From positions 1 through 50,938 of the forward strand of contig JAEZVV010000119.1 of NCBI GenBank assembly GCA_023443095.1: DNA of 50,938 nucleotides, written 5' to 3'. Shown here piece by piece: positions 42,381-50,938 of this stretch. The position numbers and the translations under genes were made by a program. The notes below the pieces were generated by a model that did not search any database, had not been told where the DNA came from, and was given only the letters and a program-made list of their open reading frames with translations. Positions within the stretch are counted from its first letter, which is position 1. Every line of letters begins with the position of its first letter. The DNA comes from Pseudomonadota bacterium. Its GTDB lineage: Bacteria; Pseudomonadota; Gammaproteobacteria; Burkholderiales; Burkholderiaceae_F.

Positions 42381-43760
42381 TCATGCGCCCCTCTGCAACA
42401 TGAAGGTGCGGTACTCGAGCTTCTCGAACTCGTGATCCAGCAGCAGGGCGCCGACCACGCAGGTGATCAGCAGGGCGCCGGCGTAGCCGTAGCCATAGAA
42501 CTCCGGGCCGAGCCGCAGCGAGATCGCGGTGCCGATCGCGTTGAGGACCAGGAACAATACCGTGAGCGCGAGCGCCTGGCGGCGGCGGTCGAGATAGAAA
42601 AGCACGTTGAGCAGGCCGAGCAGCACCACCTGCATGCCGGCTCCCACCACCATGACGTTGAGCAGCGGCGCGTACAGGGTCGAGATGCCGAGCCAGTTCA
42701 GGATAGCGCTGCCGGCGATGATCACGACCAGCGCCGTGATCGCCTGGATCTTGATGATTTCCTGCAAGCCCATGCGGGCCGATTCGACCATGCCGTTGCG
42801 CAGGCGTTCGATCATCGCCAGCGAACCGCCGCCGCGCACCGAGTCGTAGAACGAGTCGTACCAGTCGACGAAATCGGTCTCGAGCCGCAGCAGGAAAACC
42901 GCCATGCCCGGAATGATCGACAGGTAAGCGAGGAAGATCGGCAGGTCGTAGATCAGCGAGGCGCGCAAGGGGCCGATGATTTCCTGGCTGGTGGGCGGCC
43001 ACAGCCAGAAGATGAACTTGTCGATCCAGATGCCGAGGTTGTAGGCGAGCCCGATCAGCATCAGGGTGCGGAAATGCTGGTCGCGCCGGAAGAACCCGAA
43101 ACTCATGAAACGGGTGGCAGGGAAGGCGCGCACCACCAGCGCGATCATTCCCGCCAACAACACCGCCTGCCCGATCACGAAGCCGCCGAGCAGCCCGGCC
43201 AGGCCCAGCTTGGCGAGCACCAGCGCGGCGATCACCGACACCCCGTAACCCACGCCGTAGAGCGCAAGGATCGCCTGATGCTGCTTGAGGCCGGAGAGGA
43301 AGATCGTGGCGATCCAGATGTCGGCCAGCAGGACGAAACCCGCCACCATCAGCAGGCGGTAGACCACCGGCTCGCCGTCGAAAAATAAGATCGCCACGGG
43401 CAGGCCAATCAGCCCCGCGACCCAGGTCGTCACCAGCAGCACCCCGTTGAAGTTAGGCAGGACGACCGCGTCGGACTTCTCGAACATGCGGTCCGACACG
43501 AAGCGGGTGAAGGCAAGCTGGAGCGGCCCGGTGAGGATCAGGCTGAAGGCGATCAGGTAGGTGACCGAGACCTGGAACTGAGCCACCGCCGTGTTCGGGC
43601 CCTGGGTCGAGATCGACACCAGGCCCACCAGCAGCACTCCCAGGATGGACAGGACCCAGGGCCCCGAACCGATGATGCCGGCGTAGCCATACGCCGACAG
43701 CAGGCTGACCAGGGTGCCGCGGTTGAGGATGCGGCGCAGCTCGTAGCCGATGCCTGCCAT
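42381..43760 (-). CDS. pelG: Pel exopolysaccharide membrane protein PelG
   Basis: A 459-residue, polytopic inner-membrane protein with about 12 helices, fitting PelG, a Wzx/MATE-like component that with PelD/E/F moves the Pel polymer across the inner membrane. The start MAGIGYELRRILNRGTLVSL and segments YGYAGIIGSGPWVLSIL and SGLKQHQAILALYG match the family. The ATG overlaps the pelF stop by ATGA. It is the last pel gene; comM begins 22 bp downstream. Confidence 0.95.
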   Translation of the reverse strand: MAGIGYELRRILNRGTLVSLLSAYGYAGIIGSGPWVLSILGVLLVGLVSISTQGPNTAVAQFQVSVTYLIAFSLILTGPLQLAFTRFVSDRMFEKSDAVVLPNFNGVLLVTTWVAGLIGLPVAILFFDGEPVVYRLLMVAGFVLLADIWIATIFLSGLKQHQAILALYGVGYGVSVIAALVLAKLGLAGLLGGFVIGQAVLLAGMIALVVRAFPATRFMSFGFFRRDQHFRTLMLIGLAYNLGIWIDKFIFWLWPPTSQEIIGPLRASLIYDLPIFLAYLSIIPGMAVFLLRLETDFVDWYDSFYDSVRGGGSLAMIERLRNGMVESARMGLQEIIKIQAITALVVIIAGSAILNWLGISTLYAPLLNVMVVGAGMQVVLLGLLNVLFYLDRRRQALALTVLFLVLNAIGTAISLRLGPEFYGYGYAGALLITCVVGALLLDHEFEKLEYRTFMLQRGA

Positions 43761-45319
43761 CAGTTCTTCTCCCGGGCGCTGGCGGTCATGGCGTCGAGGT
43801 AAAGCGCGCGGTAGGCGTCGAACATCTGGGCGTCGGTGTAGAAGGTCTCGACCCGCTCGATGGCGGCGCGGCTTGCCGTCTGCCAGCGTTCGGGTTCGGC
43901 GAGCAGGCGGGTGATCGCCGACCCCAGCCCGTCGGGATCGGCGATACGCACCACTTCGCCCGCGGCGCCGATCGCGGTGTCGTCGGGCGCCAGGCCATAG
44001 ACCAGCTGGCGGCACGAGCCGACGTCGGTGGTCACGCACGGCGTGCCGGCGGCGTAGCCCTCGAGGACCACCAGCGGCAAGCCTTCGGAGATCGAGCTCA
44101 GCACCACCAGGCCGACCTGGGGCAGCAGTTCGGCGACGTTCTGGAACCCGAGGAACTTCACGTTGCCGGTCAGTTCCAGGCTCTCCACCAGCAGCCGGCA
44201 TTCGCGTGCGTATTCGGGGTCCTCTTCCTCGGGGCCGGCAATCCAGGCCTGGGCCTCGGGCAGGCGCGAAACCACGGTCCGCATTGCCCGGATGAAGGTC
44301 TTCACGTCCTTGATCGGCACCACCCGGCCGATCAAGCAAGCGACCAGCGGCGGCCTGCCGTCGGCGTCGAAGCGGCGCTGCTCGCGCAGCGGGGCGAAGC
44401 GCGTCAGCGCCACCCCATTGGGAATGCTGCGCGTGCGTTCCGCCGGCGCGCCGTCGGCAACCTGGCGCAGGCGGTTGGCCTCGAACAGGGCGACGATGTT
44501 GTGCGCCGAGTCGTAACACAGGCGGCCGACCGCCTCGAAGAAGCGGATCCAAAGGCCGCGGAAATACGCCAGTTCGCCGCCGCGTTCGAACTCGCTGCGG
44601 TTGTCGTGCAGCCAATCGCTCTGGAACAGGTCGATCTTGCGTTCCTTGGTGTAGATGCCGTGTTCGCTCACCAGCAGCGGCGCGCCCTGGATCTGGTTGA
44701 GCAGGGTGCCGAGGAAGCCGGCGTAACCGGTCGAAATCGTGTGCAGCACCTGCGCCCGCGGCGCGCGGTGGGCGGCGCCGAGCAGGCGCCAGATCGGCGC
44801 GTGCATGGTGCGGATGGTCCAGAAATAGTCGACAAACGAGGGGTCGGTGCAGCGCGCCTCGTATTCGCGGGTGATGGTGGCCCAGGCTTGGTGAGAATGC
44901 AGGAAGGCTGGCGCGTCGAGCGCACCGCCCGGCGCCATCAGCGGCAGGAGCCGCTGCAGCAGCGAATTGGCTTCGGTTGCCCGTTCGGGCATGCGCAGGT
45001 TGTCGTGCAGCCGGGTCGCGCGTTCGAAAGCGGCTGCGTCGCCCGGCATCGCGCGCGGTTCGGCGAGCACCGCGTCCGGTTCATGGATGTAGAAACACTC
45101 GAGGTGGACCAGGTTGTCCGGCAGTTCGTAACGAGGAGGACCGTAGTCCTTGCGCTGGCTGCCGAGGAAGATGCCGCCGAACTTCAGCTCGGGGAAGCCG
45201 CGGATGATCTGGTCGACCCAGCTCGAAACGCCGCCCCGGATGAAGGGGAAAGTGCCTTCGAGCAGGAGCAGGACGTCGACTTCGTCGGCGGTCCGCAAAA
45301 CGTCGCGGTCGGATTTCAT
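43760..45319 (-). CDS. pelF: Pel glycosyltransferase PelF
   Basis: A 519-residue GT4-family glycosyltransferase that makes the Pel polymer (GalNAc/GlcNAc-containing) from UDP-sugars in the cytoplasm. The N terminus has VDVLLLLEGTFPFIRGGVSSWV, the PelF hallmark. The C-terminal Rossmann half includes VACLIGRVVPIKDVKTF and the nucleotide-sugar site LVVLSSISEGLPLVVLEGYA with its EX7E-type glutamates. It starts one base after the pelE stop, and overlaps pelG by ATGA. The length is normal for PelF. Confidence 0.97.
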   Translation of the reverse strand: MKSDRDVLRTADEVDVLLLLEGTFPFIRGGVSSWVDQIIRGFPELKFGGIFLGSQRKDYGPPRYELPDNLVHLECFYIHEPDAVLAEPRAMPGDAAAFERATRLHDNLRMPERATEANSLLQRLLPLMAPGGALDAPAFLHSHQAWATITREYEARCTDPSFVDYFWTIRTMHAPIWRLLGAAHRAPRAQVLHTISTGYAGFLGTLLNQIQGAPLLVSEHGIYTKERKIDLFQSDWLHDNRSEFERGGELAYFRGLWIRFFEAVGRLCYDSAHNIVALFEANRLRQVADGAPAERTRSIPNGVALTRFAPLREQRRFDADGRPPLVACLIGRVVPIKDVKTFIRAMRTVVSRLPEAQAWIAGPEEEDPEYARECRLLVESLELTGNVKFLGFQNVAELLPQVGLVVLSSISEGLPLVVLEGYAAGTPCVTTDVGSCRQLVYGLAPDDTAIGAAGEVVRIADPDGLGSAITRLLAEPERWQTASRAAIERVETFYTDAQMFDAYRALYLDAMTASAREKN

Positions 45320-45320
45320 G

Positions 45321-46316
45321 TCAGGCGGCCCAATATTCTTGCAGCGCGGCCAGAGGGCCGGTCGCGGGTTGGGTTCCGAGTTCGTACATCAGGCCGCTGA
45401 TCTCTTTCATGCGTCCCTGGCGAAAGCGCAGCTCGGCCAGGTAGGGAATGGCGGCGCGTCGCGCCAGCCCGGTTTCCAATGCGCGTTGCAGCGCCTGGTC
45501 GGCGGCGTCGAGCTGCACGCGGCGCAGTTCGATGCGGGCGATCAGCAACCATACGGCGCCGTCGGCGGCGCTGCCCTCGAGCGCCCGCTCGGCGTGGGAG
45601 AGGGCTTCCGTGAGAGCGAAGTTGGCCATGTCGCCCTGCGCCAGGTTCTGGTAGACCAGTTCCCAATACAGGTGGGCGATTGCGCGGCACGCCTGGTTCT
45701 GCGCCGGGAGGTCGCCCGCAAGCTGGGCCGTCGCCAGGCGCCGGCGCGCCGCGGCCAAACGCTCGCTGATTTCCTTTTCGCGCTTGTCGAGCATGCCGTA
45801 GGCGAGCAGGCGCATGTCCTCGAGCGGGTCGGCGAGGATCTCGTGCAGGAGCGGGGCGGCCGACTGCGGCGCGGTTTCGCCCAGCAGGATCAGGGCCTGC
45901 AGGCGGCGTTCGGGGGCGGCGGTGCGGTCGCGCAGCTGGGCGCGGATCGCGCTGCCGCGCAGCGGGCCGGCGGCCAGTTCGCGCTCGGACGAATATTCGG
46001 GCGTGGCGACAAAAGGGAAACGTGCGCGCGGGCCGATCGACGGGAAAAGCCAGCCGGCGTAGACCCCGGCCAGCACACACAGCAGCCCGAATACCGGGAC
46101 GAAAAACGACAGCCCGAACAGAAGCGCCAGCAGGCCGCGCCGGGGCTGCCGCAGGGAGGGCGGAAACAGCAGCGCACCGGCGAGCGCCACACACAGCGAA
46201 GCGCCCGCGTGCAGGGAAAAAAAGCCCAGCAACGCCCAGCCGTCGGCGAGGCCGGCGCCAAGAACGCCCAGAGCCCCCGATTCCAGGCCGAAGGCCGAGA
46301 GCCAGAGCTTAAGCAT
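45321..46316 (-). CDS. pelE: Pel biosynthesis protein PelE
   Basis: A 331-residue protein with two N-terminal membrane segments (about residues 30-55 and 65-95) and a C-terminal TPR-like helical repeat region (about 130-330), as in PelE, which binds PelF and PelG in the inner-membrane complex. Repeat-like segments include ALILLGETAPQSAAPLL, ERALEGSAADGAVWLLI and QALQRALETGLARRA. The start overlaps the pelD stop by eight bases. Identity of this family is low, so position in the operon is part of the evidence. Confidence 0.9.
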   Translation of the reverse strand: MLKLWLSAFGLESGALGVLGAGLADGWALLGFFSLHAGASLCVALAGALLFPPSLRQPRRGLLALLFGLSFFVPVFGLLCVLAGVYAGWLFPSIGPRARFPFVATPEYSSERELAAGPLRGSAIRAQLRDRTAAPERRLQALILLGETAPQSAAPLLHEILADPLEDMRLLAYGMLDKREKEISERLAAARRRLATAQLAGDLPAQNQACRAIAHLYWELVYQNLAQGDMANFALTEALSHAERALEGSAADGAVWLLIARIELRRVQLDAADQALQRALETGLARRAAIPYLAELRFRQGRMKEISGLMYELGTQPATGPLAALQEYWAA

Positions 46317-47682
46317 TGAGCCGCTCGAGGAAGGCGTGCAGCTGAGTGACGGGCGGCCGCGAGTCGAGCAGGCTGGTGTGCACCGTCAGGCCGCCGGCGC
46401 CCATGTCCATGCCGTATTGCTCGCGCAAGGCGGACGCGACGCGTTCGAGGTAACCGCTTACGCCACCTTCGCCGGTGAGCGGCAGCAGCACCACCAGCGC
46501 GCGCCGCGGTGCGCGGCTGACTTCCCAGTCGAGGTCGGTGGCGCGGCGCAGGCGGCGGATGCGGGCGAACCACTCGGCGGCCGGAATCTGCGTGTCCTCT
46601 CGCACAACGAAAGCGACCAGGGCCGAACGCATGCCGGTGATGGCTTCGATCCGCGCCAGCCGCGCCAGTTCGGTGGCGAAGGGCTGCGGACAACGCGGAT
46701 CGGCGAGCACGATCGGGCGCGCCACCGCGGCCGCGTCGACACCGTCGGCGTAATAACCGAGCGCCACCGTCATGAACTGCAAGGTCTCGAGCGACAGTGC
46801 GGTGAAGGCCATGCGCCGTACCACCAGGACGCCGAGCAGGCGGCCGCCCGAGGCGAGCAAGGGCGCGCAGATCAAATATTGGCTGGGCTGTTCGGCCAGC
46901 GTGATCTGTTCGCTCTGGACATGGGTGAGCTGGCCGTCGGCGAGTGCGGCGACCAGCATCGCGTCGCCGGTGGCGAGCGGCCCCGGGGAGCCGATTTCGG
47001 CGACCGGCTCGAGCGCGAGTTTTTCGCCGTCCCAGGCGTGCAGGGCGGCCGATTCGATGCGGGCGCTCTGCACCAGGAACTGCAGCAGCCAGGCTGCGGC
47101 CGGCAGGGCGGTGGTGGTGTCGGCCAGGATCAGGCCACGCAGGGTCACCATCATTTCGCGCAAGGTATAGGGGCGCGAAATCAGTTCCTGCTCCAGCCGT
47201 TCGTGCGAGACGCCCAGCAGGAAATGGTTGCGGGTGAGCGACTGCAGGCGCTCGTCGAGGTAGGCGCTGACCGCATGCGCCTGGTTCAGGCGCGAGGTCC
47301 AGACATCCGAGAACTCGCCGGCCACCAGGGCGAGCACCAGGCCGCCGAGGAACTCGACCCGCGGAAAGGCCAGCGGCATGGCGCCGAAGCGAACCAGGGC
47401 GAGCCAGGCGAGCGCGGCCGTGACGATCGCCACCAGGCCCTGGAGCGAACCGTAACGCAGGGCGACCACGGTCGATAGCAGCCACAGCCAGGGAAAGCTC
47501 GCTTCGCTCCAGAAGGGGTCTTGCGGCCGCAGCCAGACGCTGAACGCGATCCCCAGCAGCATCAGCGCCACCGACTCGGCCGTGGCGACGCGCCAGTCGG
47601 AGGCCGTGCGCCAGAGCGTGACGGTGCGTGGCAGCAGCTTGCGCCCCGCGGCGTCGGCAGGGCTGAGATGGGTCTCGCTCAT
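46309..47682 (-). CDS. pelD: Pel c-di-GMP receptor PelD
   Basis: A 457-residue inner-membrane protein. N-terminal helices (about 35-130) lead to a GAF domain (about 170-300) and a degenerate GGDEF domain that has lost its active-site motif. It keeps an RxxD c-di-GMP site, R380-A-T-D383, aligned by position with R367-D370 of P. aeruginosa PelD. Binding of c-di-GMP turns on Pel polymer synthesis. The ATG overlaps the pelC stop by ATGA, and its stop overlaps the pelE start by eight bases. Confidence 0.95.
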   Translation of the reverse strand: MSETHLSPADAAGRKLLPRTVTLWRTASDWRVATAESVALMLLGIAFSVWLRPQDPFWSEASFPWLWLLSTVVALRYGSLQGLVAIVTAALAWLALVRFGAMPLAFPRVEFLGGLVLALVAGEFSDVWTSRLNQAHAVSAYLDERLQSLTRNHFLLGVSHERLEQELISRPYTLREMMVTLRGLILADTTTALPAAAWLLQFLVQSARIESAALHAWDGEKLALEPVAEIGSPGPLATGDAMLVAALADGQLTHVQSEQITLAEQPSQYLICAPLLASGGRLLGVLVVRRMAFTALSLETLQFMTVALGYYADGVDAAAVARPIVLADPRCPQPFATELARLARIEAITGMRSALVAFVVREDTQIPAAEWFARIRRLRRATDLDWEVSRAPRRALVVLLPLTGEGGVSGYLERVASALREQYGMDMGAGGLTVHTSLLDSRPPVTQLHAFLERLNA

Positions 47683-48224
47683 CAGGAGCGGGCGGCGGCG
47701 GCGAGCGGACGGGCGAGGTCTTCGATCAGCTGCTGCGCCGTTCCCGACAGCGACTGCCGGCTCCAGCCGGCGCGGCTGCCGGTGGCCGACCACACGACCG
47801 TGCCCTGGGGCACGTCGATCAGCTGCAGGGTCAGGCCGACCGCAGGTTCGCCGTCGACTCCGACCTTGTAGCGCCACTCGGTGACGCTGCCGGTGAGCGC
47901 GTAACGCACGCCCTTGGCCCGCGCCCAGTCGAGCGACTGCGTCAGCGATACCGCGGTTGCGGGATCGAACAAGGCGTCGGCGGTGTCGGACTGCGGCGCG
48001 CGTTCGAGCCGATCGACGCCGTTGGCGCGCAGGACCGCTTCGACGATCGCAGCGGCGCGGTTGCCAGCGAGCGGCGTTTCGGTGTCGTTGCTCATCGGCA
48101 GAACGGCCCAGCGGGCGCCGGCTTCGAGGGCTGGCAAGGGTGCGCGCGCGATGGTCGAACAAGCGCCCAGGGCGAACAGAAGCGTGCTCAGGCACGCAGC
48201 GCGAAGAAAAGTGCGAAGGTTCAC
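47682..48224 (-). CDS. pelC: Pel outer-membrane lipoprotein PelC
   Basis: A 180-residue lipoprotein with lipobox LGAC (Cys near residue 22). The mature part, including WAVLPMSNDTETPLAG and ALTGSVTEWRYKVG, fits PelC, whose ring of 12 subunits at the outer membrane guides the cationic polymer to PelB. The GTG start at 48224 is preceded by AAGGA; an upstream ATG runs to a stop in that frame. It follows pelB by 87 bp, the only sizeable gap in the operon, and overlaps pelD by ATGA. Confidence 0.93.
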   Translation of the reverse strand: MNLRTFLRAACLSTLLFALGACSTIARAPLPALEAGARWAVLPMSNDTETPLAGNRAAAIVEAVLRANGVDRLERAPQSDTADALFDPATAVSLTQSLDWARAKGVRYALTGSVTEWRYKVGVDGEPAVGLTLQLIDVPQGTVVWSATGSRAGWSRQSLSGTAQQLIEDLARPLAAAARS

Positions 48225-48311
48225 GATGCTTCCTTTTTCATGGGGCCAATTGAATCACGGGCCGGCCCGGATTGGCTCGCGCCGAATCAAGGCGATGCGG
48301 CGCGGCAGCGC

Positions 48312-50938
48312 TCAGTGGAACCACTGCCAGCTCAGCCCGACTCGGCGATACGGCACCGGGTTCGAACTGGTGGCGGTGCCGCCGGACCAGACCAGGGCCA
48401 GGCGGTCGGACCCGGCCAGCGATCCGGCCACGCCCAGGGTCCAGTTGGTGTTCATCCCACTCAGCGAGTCGCGGTAGGCCGACAGCTCGCCCCAGGGGCG
48501 CCAGGCGCGGGAGTAGCCCTCGGCGGCGCTGCTGCCCGCGCTCAGGGTCAGGCCGATCTGCTGCGAGTTGGGGGGCAGGAGGAAACGCGAGCCCAGGTAG
48601 CGCAGGTCGGCCGGCACCAGGGGCGCGATCGAAGGGTCGATCGCACCGCTGCCGCTGTAGCTCTGGTCGAGCCACCACAGGCGTGCACCGACCTGGGGGT
48701 AGCCCATGTTGATCGAGCTACCGGCCTCGATCCGCAGCGAATGGCCGTTGCCGATCGCAGCTCCGGTCTGGGTGAGGTAGCGACTGGCGTCGAGGGTGAG
48801 GGAGACGAACTCGCGCGGCGTGGCCTGCCACAACAGCTGGCCGGCCAGGCGGTCGCGCGCGGCGCCGAGCGTGAGGTAGGCGTTTTCGTCGGTGGGTTGG
48901 CGCCATTCGGCGCTGCCCTTCAGCTGCAGCCGGCCCGGGGCGGGCTGCTCGAGTTCGAGCGCCGCGCCGGCCTGGGTGTGGAGGGCGGAACGGACATTGA
49001 AGCGGGCCCTGAGCGTGCTGTCGCCCGCGCCGGGCCAGGTCAGGACCGCGGCAGCTTCGCGGTCGCGCGCCGGTACGCTGGCGAGCACCGCGGCGTCGCG
49101 GGAGGCATGGTGCTGCAGTTTGGCCTCCAGCTGGAGGGTGCTGCGCGGCGTCGGCCGCAGGCCGGTGCCAAGCCGGGTCGTCTGGGTGGAAAGCGGCCAT
49201 TGGCGCTGCTGCTCGAACGACAGGCCGCTGCTCACCGGGCGCTCGAGCAGAGTTTCGGTGAGCTGGGCGTGGGCTTCGTCGCTGTCGGGAGCACGCTCGG
49301 CGCCAGCGAAGGCGAGGTCCTGCGCTTGGCCGCTGCGGCGCAGCCGAGACGCGCCGGTGATGCGGTCCTGCGCCGGCAGCCAGTCGGCGACCGAGTCGAG
49401 CAACTGGGCGACGTGGGTGCGGTCGTCCTGAGCCAGGGCCAGCGACAGCTCGGCCCAGGCGGGTCGCGCCAGGTTGTTTGAATATCGAGCCAGCATCCAG
49501 GCCCGGGCCAGTTCGTCGAGTTCGCGGCTGAGGAACCACGACAGGGCGGCTTCGCGGTGGCCGGACTGGCTGGAGTCGGCCAGAAGGTGGCGCAGCCGCG
49601 CCCGGCCGGCATCGCCGCTTTCAAAGAGCGGGGCGAGGTTGAGCAGGCGGGCGGGCAGTTCGGGTGCGGCCGCTGGCAGCCGGTTGCCGCGCAGCGCCAG
49701 CCAGGCATGGCGTCGGGCCCGCCAGGCGAGGTCGCCCTGGCCGAGCTGGTCGAGCGCATCGGCGTAGGTGAGCCAGGTCAGCGGGTCGGACGCGCTGCGC
49801 AGCAGACGCTGCAGCCAGGGCAGGGCGCGGCGCGGCTCGTTGAGCGCGAGCCAGCCCGCCGCCCAGGCCGGCCAGAGCGCCGCCTGCTGCAGGGCCAGCG
49901 CCTCCTGCCCGGCCAGCGTGGTGCGAGTGATGGCAGCGTCGCCCGCGGCGACCGCCGACCACAACACCAGCGCGACGAGGTCGGGTTGGCCCGGCTGTCC
50001 GCGCAGACCGCGGCGCGCGTCTTCGAGCGCGGCCTTGGCTTCGCCCTGGCTCAGGCGGAAGTTGGCCCGGGCGGCCAGAAAGCTGGGGTTGAGTTCGAGG
50101 CGCTTGCGTTCGTCGGGCGAGAGCCGCGCCAGGAACCGGCGTGCGGCTTCGGGCTTGCCGCCGCGCTCGTACAAGGCGAGCACCTGCGTCGCCAGGTAGG
50201 GCGTGTGCCAGCGCTGCCAGCCGGCTGCGGCGATTGCGGCTGCGCCCACCGGGTCCTGGGGGCCAAGCAGGTTGACCGCGCCGAGGTAGGTGCTTTCGTC
50301 GGCGTTGCCGCTGGCTATCAGCTGCCGGAGTGCCAGCACGGCCTCGTCGCGCTCTCCCAGCAGCTGGGCGAGTTGGGCGTAAGTGTTCCAGTAGTCGGGG
50401 TCGGCCCCGGCGACGGCCCGGGCCAGCCGCAGCGCGTCCCAGGCGGCGCGCGGATTGCCGCGAGCGAACTCGGCGTTGGCGAGCTCGCTCGCGCGTGACG
50501 CGGTGGGACCGAAGTCGGCGATCAGGCGGCGCAGCGTGTGTGCGCGTTCGGCTTCGCGCCCGAGGTTGGCCTCGAGCATGGCGCGGGTCTCGAGCGCCCA
50601 CTCGCGCTGGTTAGGGAGCTTCAGGGCGGCGAGAAAGTCGATCGCCGCTTCGGCGTTGCCCAGCAGTTCGTGCGCGGTGACGATCGCTCGGGCCCGTTCC
50701 TGCGAAGCGTCGCGGCGATGAAGCTCGAGCAGGGCTTCGAGCCAGGCGGCGTGGTCCAGGACTTGCGGCGCGCGCCGCTCGACTTCGAGCCAGGCCTCCT
50801 GGCTGCGGGTGCTGCGCGCGATCTGTCGCCATTGCTCGAGCGCGAGCGGAGCGTTGCCGCTCCAGTCGCCGACCTGGGCGAGCCGGCGCCGCCAGTCGAG
50901 CGAGCCGGGCGCGCGGCGGAGGGCCGCCTGCGCCAGCG
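48312..50938 (-). CDS. pelB: Pel outer-membrane export protein PelB, 3' part (start outside window)
   Basis: The minus-strand frame is open to the window edge; about 874 residues are visible, fewer than the about 1190 of PelB. The visible N-terminal part is a long TPR array (repeats such as AWLEALLELHRRDASQERARA, read through to the edge with no stop, shown here in part as AWLEALLELHRRDASQ). The last 350 or so residues form a beta-barrel, ending RRVGLSWQWFH. PelB exports Pel across the outer membrane. An ATG at 50579 lies inside the repeat array and is not the start. pelA, normally just upstream, should lie outside the window. Confidence 0.95.
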   Translation of the reverse strand, partial: LAQAALRRAPGSLDWRRRLAQVGDWSGNAPLALEQWRQIARSTRSQEAWLEVERRAPQVLDHAAWLEALLELHRRDASQERARAIVTAHELLGNAEAAIDFLAALKLPNQREWALETRAMLEANLGREAERAHTLRRLIADFGPTASRASELANAEFARGNPRAAWDALRLARAVAGADPDYWNTYAQLAQLLGERDEAVLALRQLIASGNADESTYLGAVNLLGPQDPVGAAAIAAAGWQRWHTPYLATQVLALYERGGKPEAARRFLARLSPDERKRLELNPSFLAARANFRLSQGEAKAALEDARRGLRGQPGQPDLVALVLWSAVAAGDAAITRTTLAGQEALALQQAALWPAWAAGWLALNEPRRALPWLQRLLRSASDPLTWLTYADALDQLGQGDLAWRARRHAWLALRGNRLPAAAPELPARLLNLAPLFESGDAGRARLRHLLADSSQSGHREAALSWFLSRELDELARAWMLARYSNNLARPAWAELSLALAQDDRTHVAQLLDSVADWLPAQDRITGASRLRRSGQAQDLAFAGAERAPDSDEAHAQLTETLLERPVSSGLSFEQQRQWPLSTQTTRLGTGLRPTPRSTLQLEAKLQHHASRDAAVLASVPARDREAAAVLTWPGAGDSTLRARFNVRSALHTQAGAALELEQPAPGRLQLKGSAEWRQPTDENAYLTLGAARDRLAGQLLWQATPREFVSLTLDASRYLTQTGAAIGNGHSLRIEAGSSINMGYPQVGARLWWLDQSYSGSGAIDPSIAPLVPADLRYLGSRFLLPPNSQQIGLTLSAGSSAAEGYSRAWRPWGELSAYRDSLSGMNTNWTLGVAGSLAGSDRLALVWSGGTATSSNPVPYRRVGLSWQWFH

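Overview
The window is a GC-rich, densely coded stretch of a Gram-negative chromosome. The content points to a betaproteobacterium: an outer-membrane porin ending in Phe, the syntenic blocks LysM protein-dprA-smg-topB and def/fmt-rsmB-DUF4390-ntrY-ntrX-trkA-trkH, and the small lineage-typical families DUF3567, DUF1840 and ribosomal protein bTHX. Rhodocyclales-like bacteria are a reasonable guess, but the order cannot be proven from the sequence alone. There are no RNA genes, CRISPR arrays, insertion sequences or phage genes that I can support.

Layout. 0-2.7 kb: the end of a porin with a strong terminator, then a divergent pair made of a Crp/Fnr-family regulator and an EAL/HDOD-type signalling protein. 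2.7-8.0 kb: the least familiar part. A 650-bp AT-richer leader carries a perfect Fnr/Dnr-like palindrome. It precedes a permease, a 741-residue protein in which an unrecognised 409-residue domain is joined in frame to an asparaginase, and a second collinear asparaginase. 8.1-12.2 kb: a monoheme cytochrome c, an HpaI-type aldolase and DNA topoisomerase III. 12.2-15.1 kb: smg, dprA and a LysM protein. 15.3-21.8 kb: def, a small membrane protein, then an alpha/beta hydrolase and a coupled lipase-like/wax ester synthase pair lying between def and fmt-rsmB. 21.8-28.5 kb: a DUF4390 protein, an NtrY-like kinase, an NtrX-like regulator without an AAA+ domain, and the TrkA/TrkH potassium system. 28.5-32.2 kb: a small CxCC protein resembling a CobW fragment, an enol-lactonase-like hydrolase, a DUF3567 protein, a GMC oxidoreductase and a DoxX protein. 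32.3-37.0 kb: cobalamin-dependent methionine synthase and a two-domain methylglyoxal-synthase-like protein. 37-40.8 kb: a glycine-zipper lipoprotein, an EF-hand protein, a membrane diguanylate cyclase, DUF1840, bTHX, a lipoprotein and a membrane-anchored TIR protein. 40.8-50.9 kb: comM and, on the same strand, pelB(partial)-pelC-D-E-F-G for the Pel exopolysaccharide.

How the genes fit together. The pel genes form a tightly overlapping unit. PelD keeps an RxxD motif expected to bind c-di-GMP, and a diguanylate cyclase with an intact product-inhibition site lies about 4 kb from the operon. The asparaginase locus looks like an uptake-and-deamidation module. Its N-terminal domain is unidentified, and the two asparaginase copies show a reciprocal Lys/Glu exchange that includes the position of a catalytic lysine. 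This is my strongest candidate for undescribed biology here.
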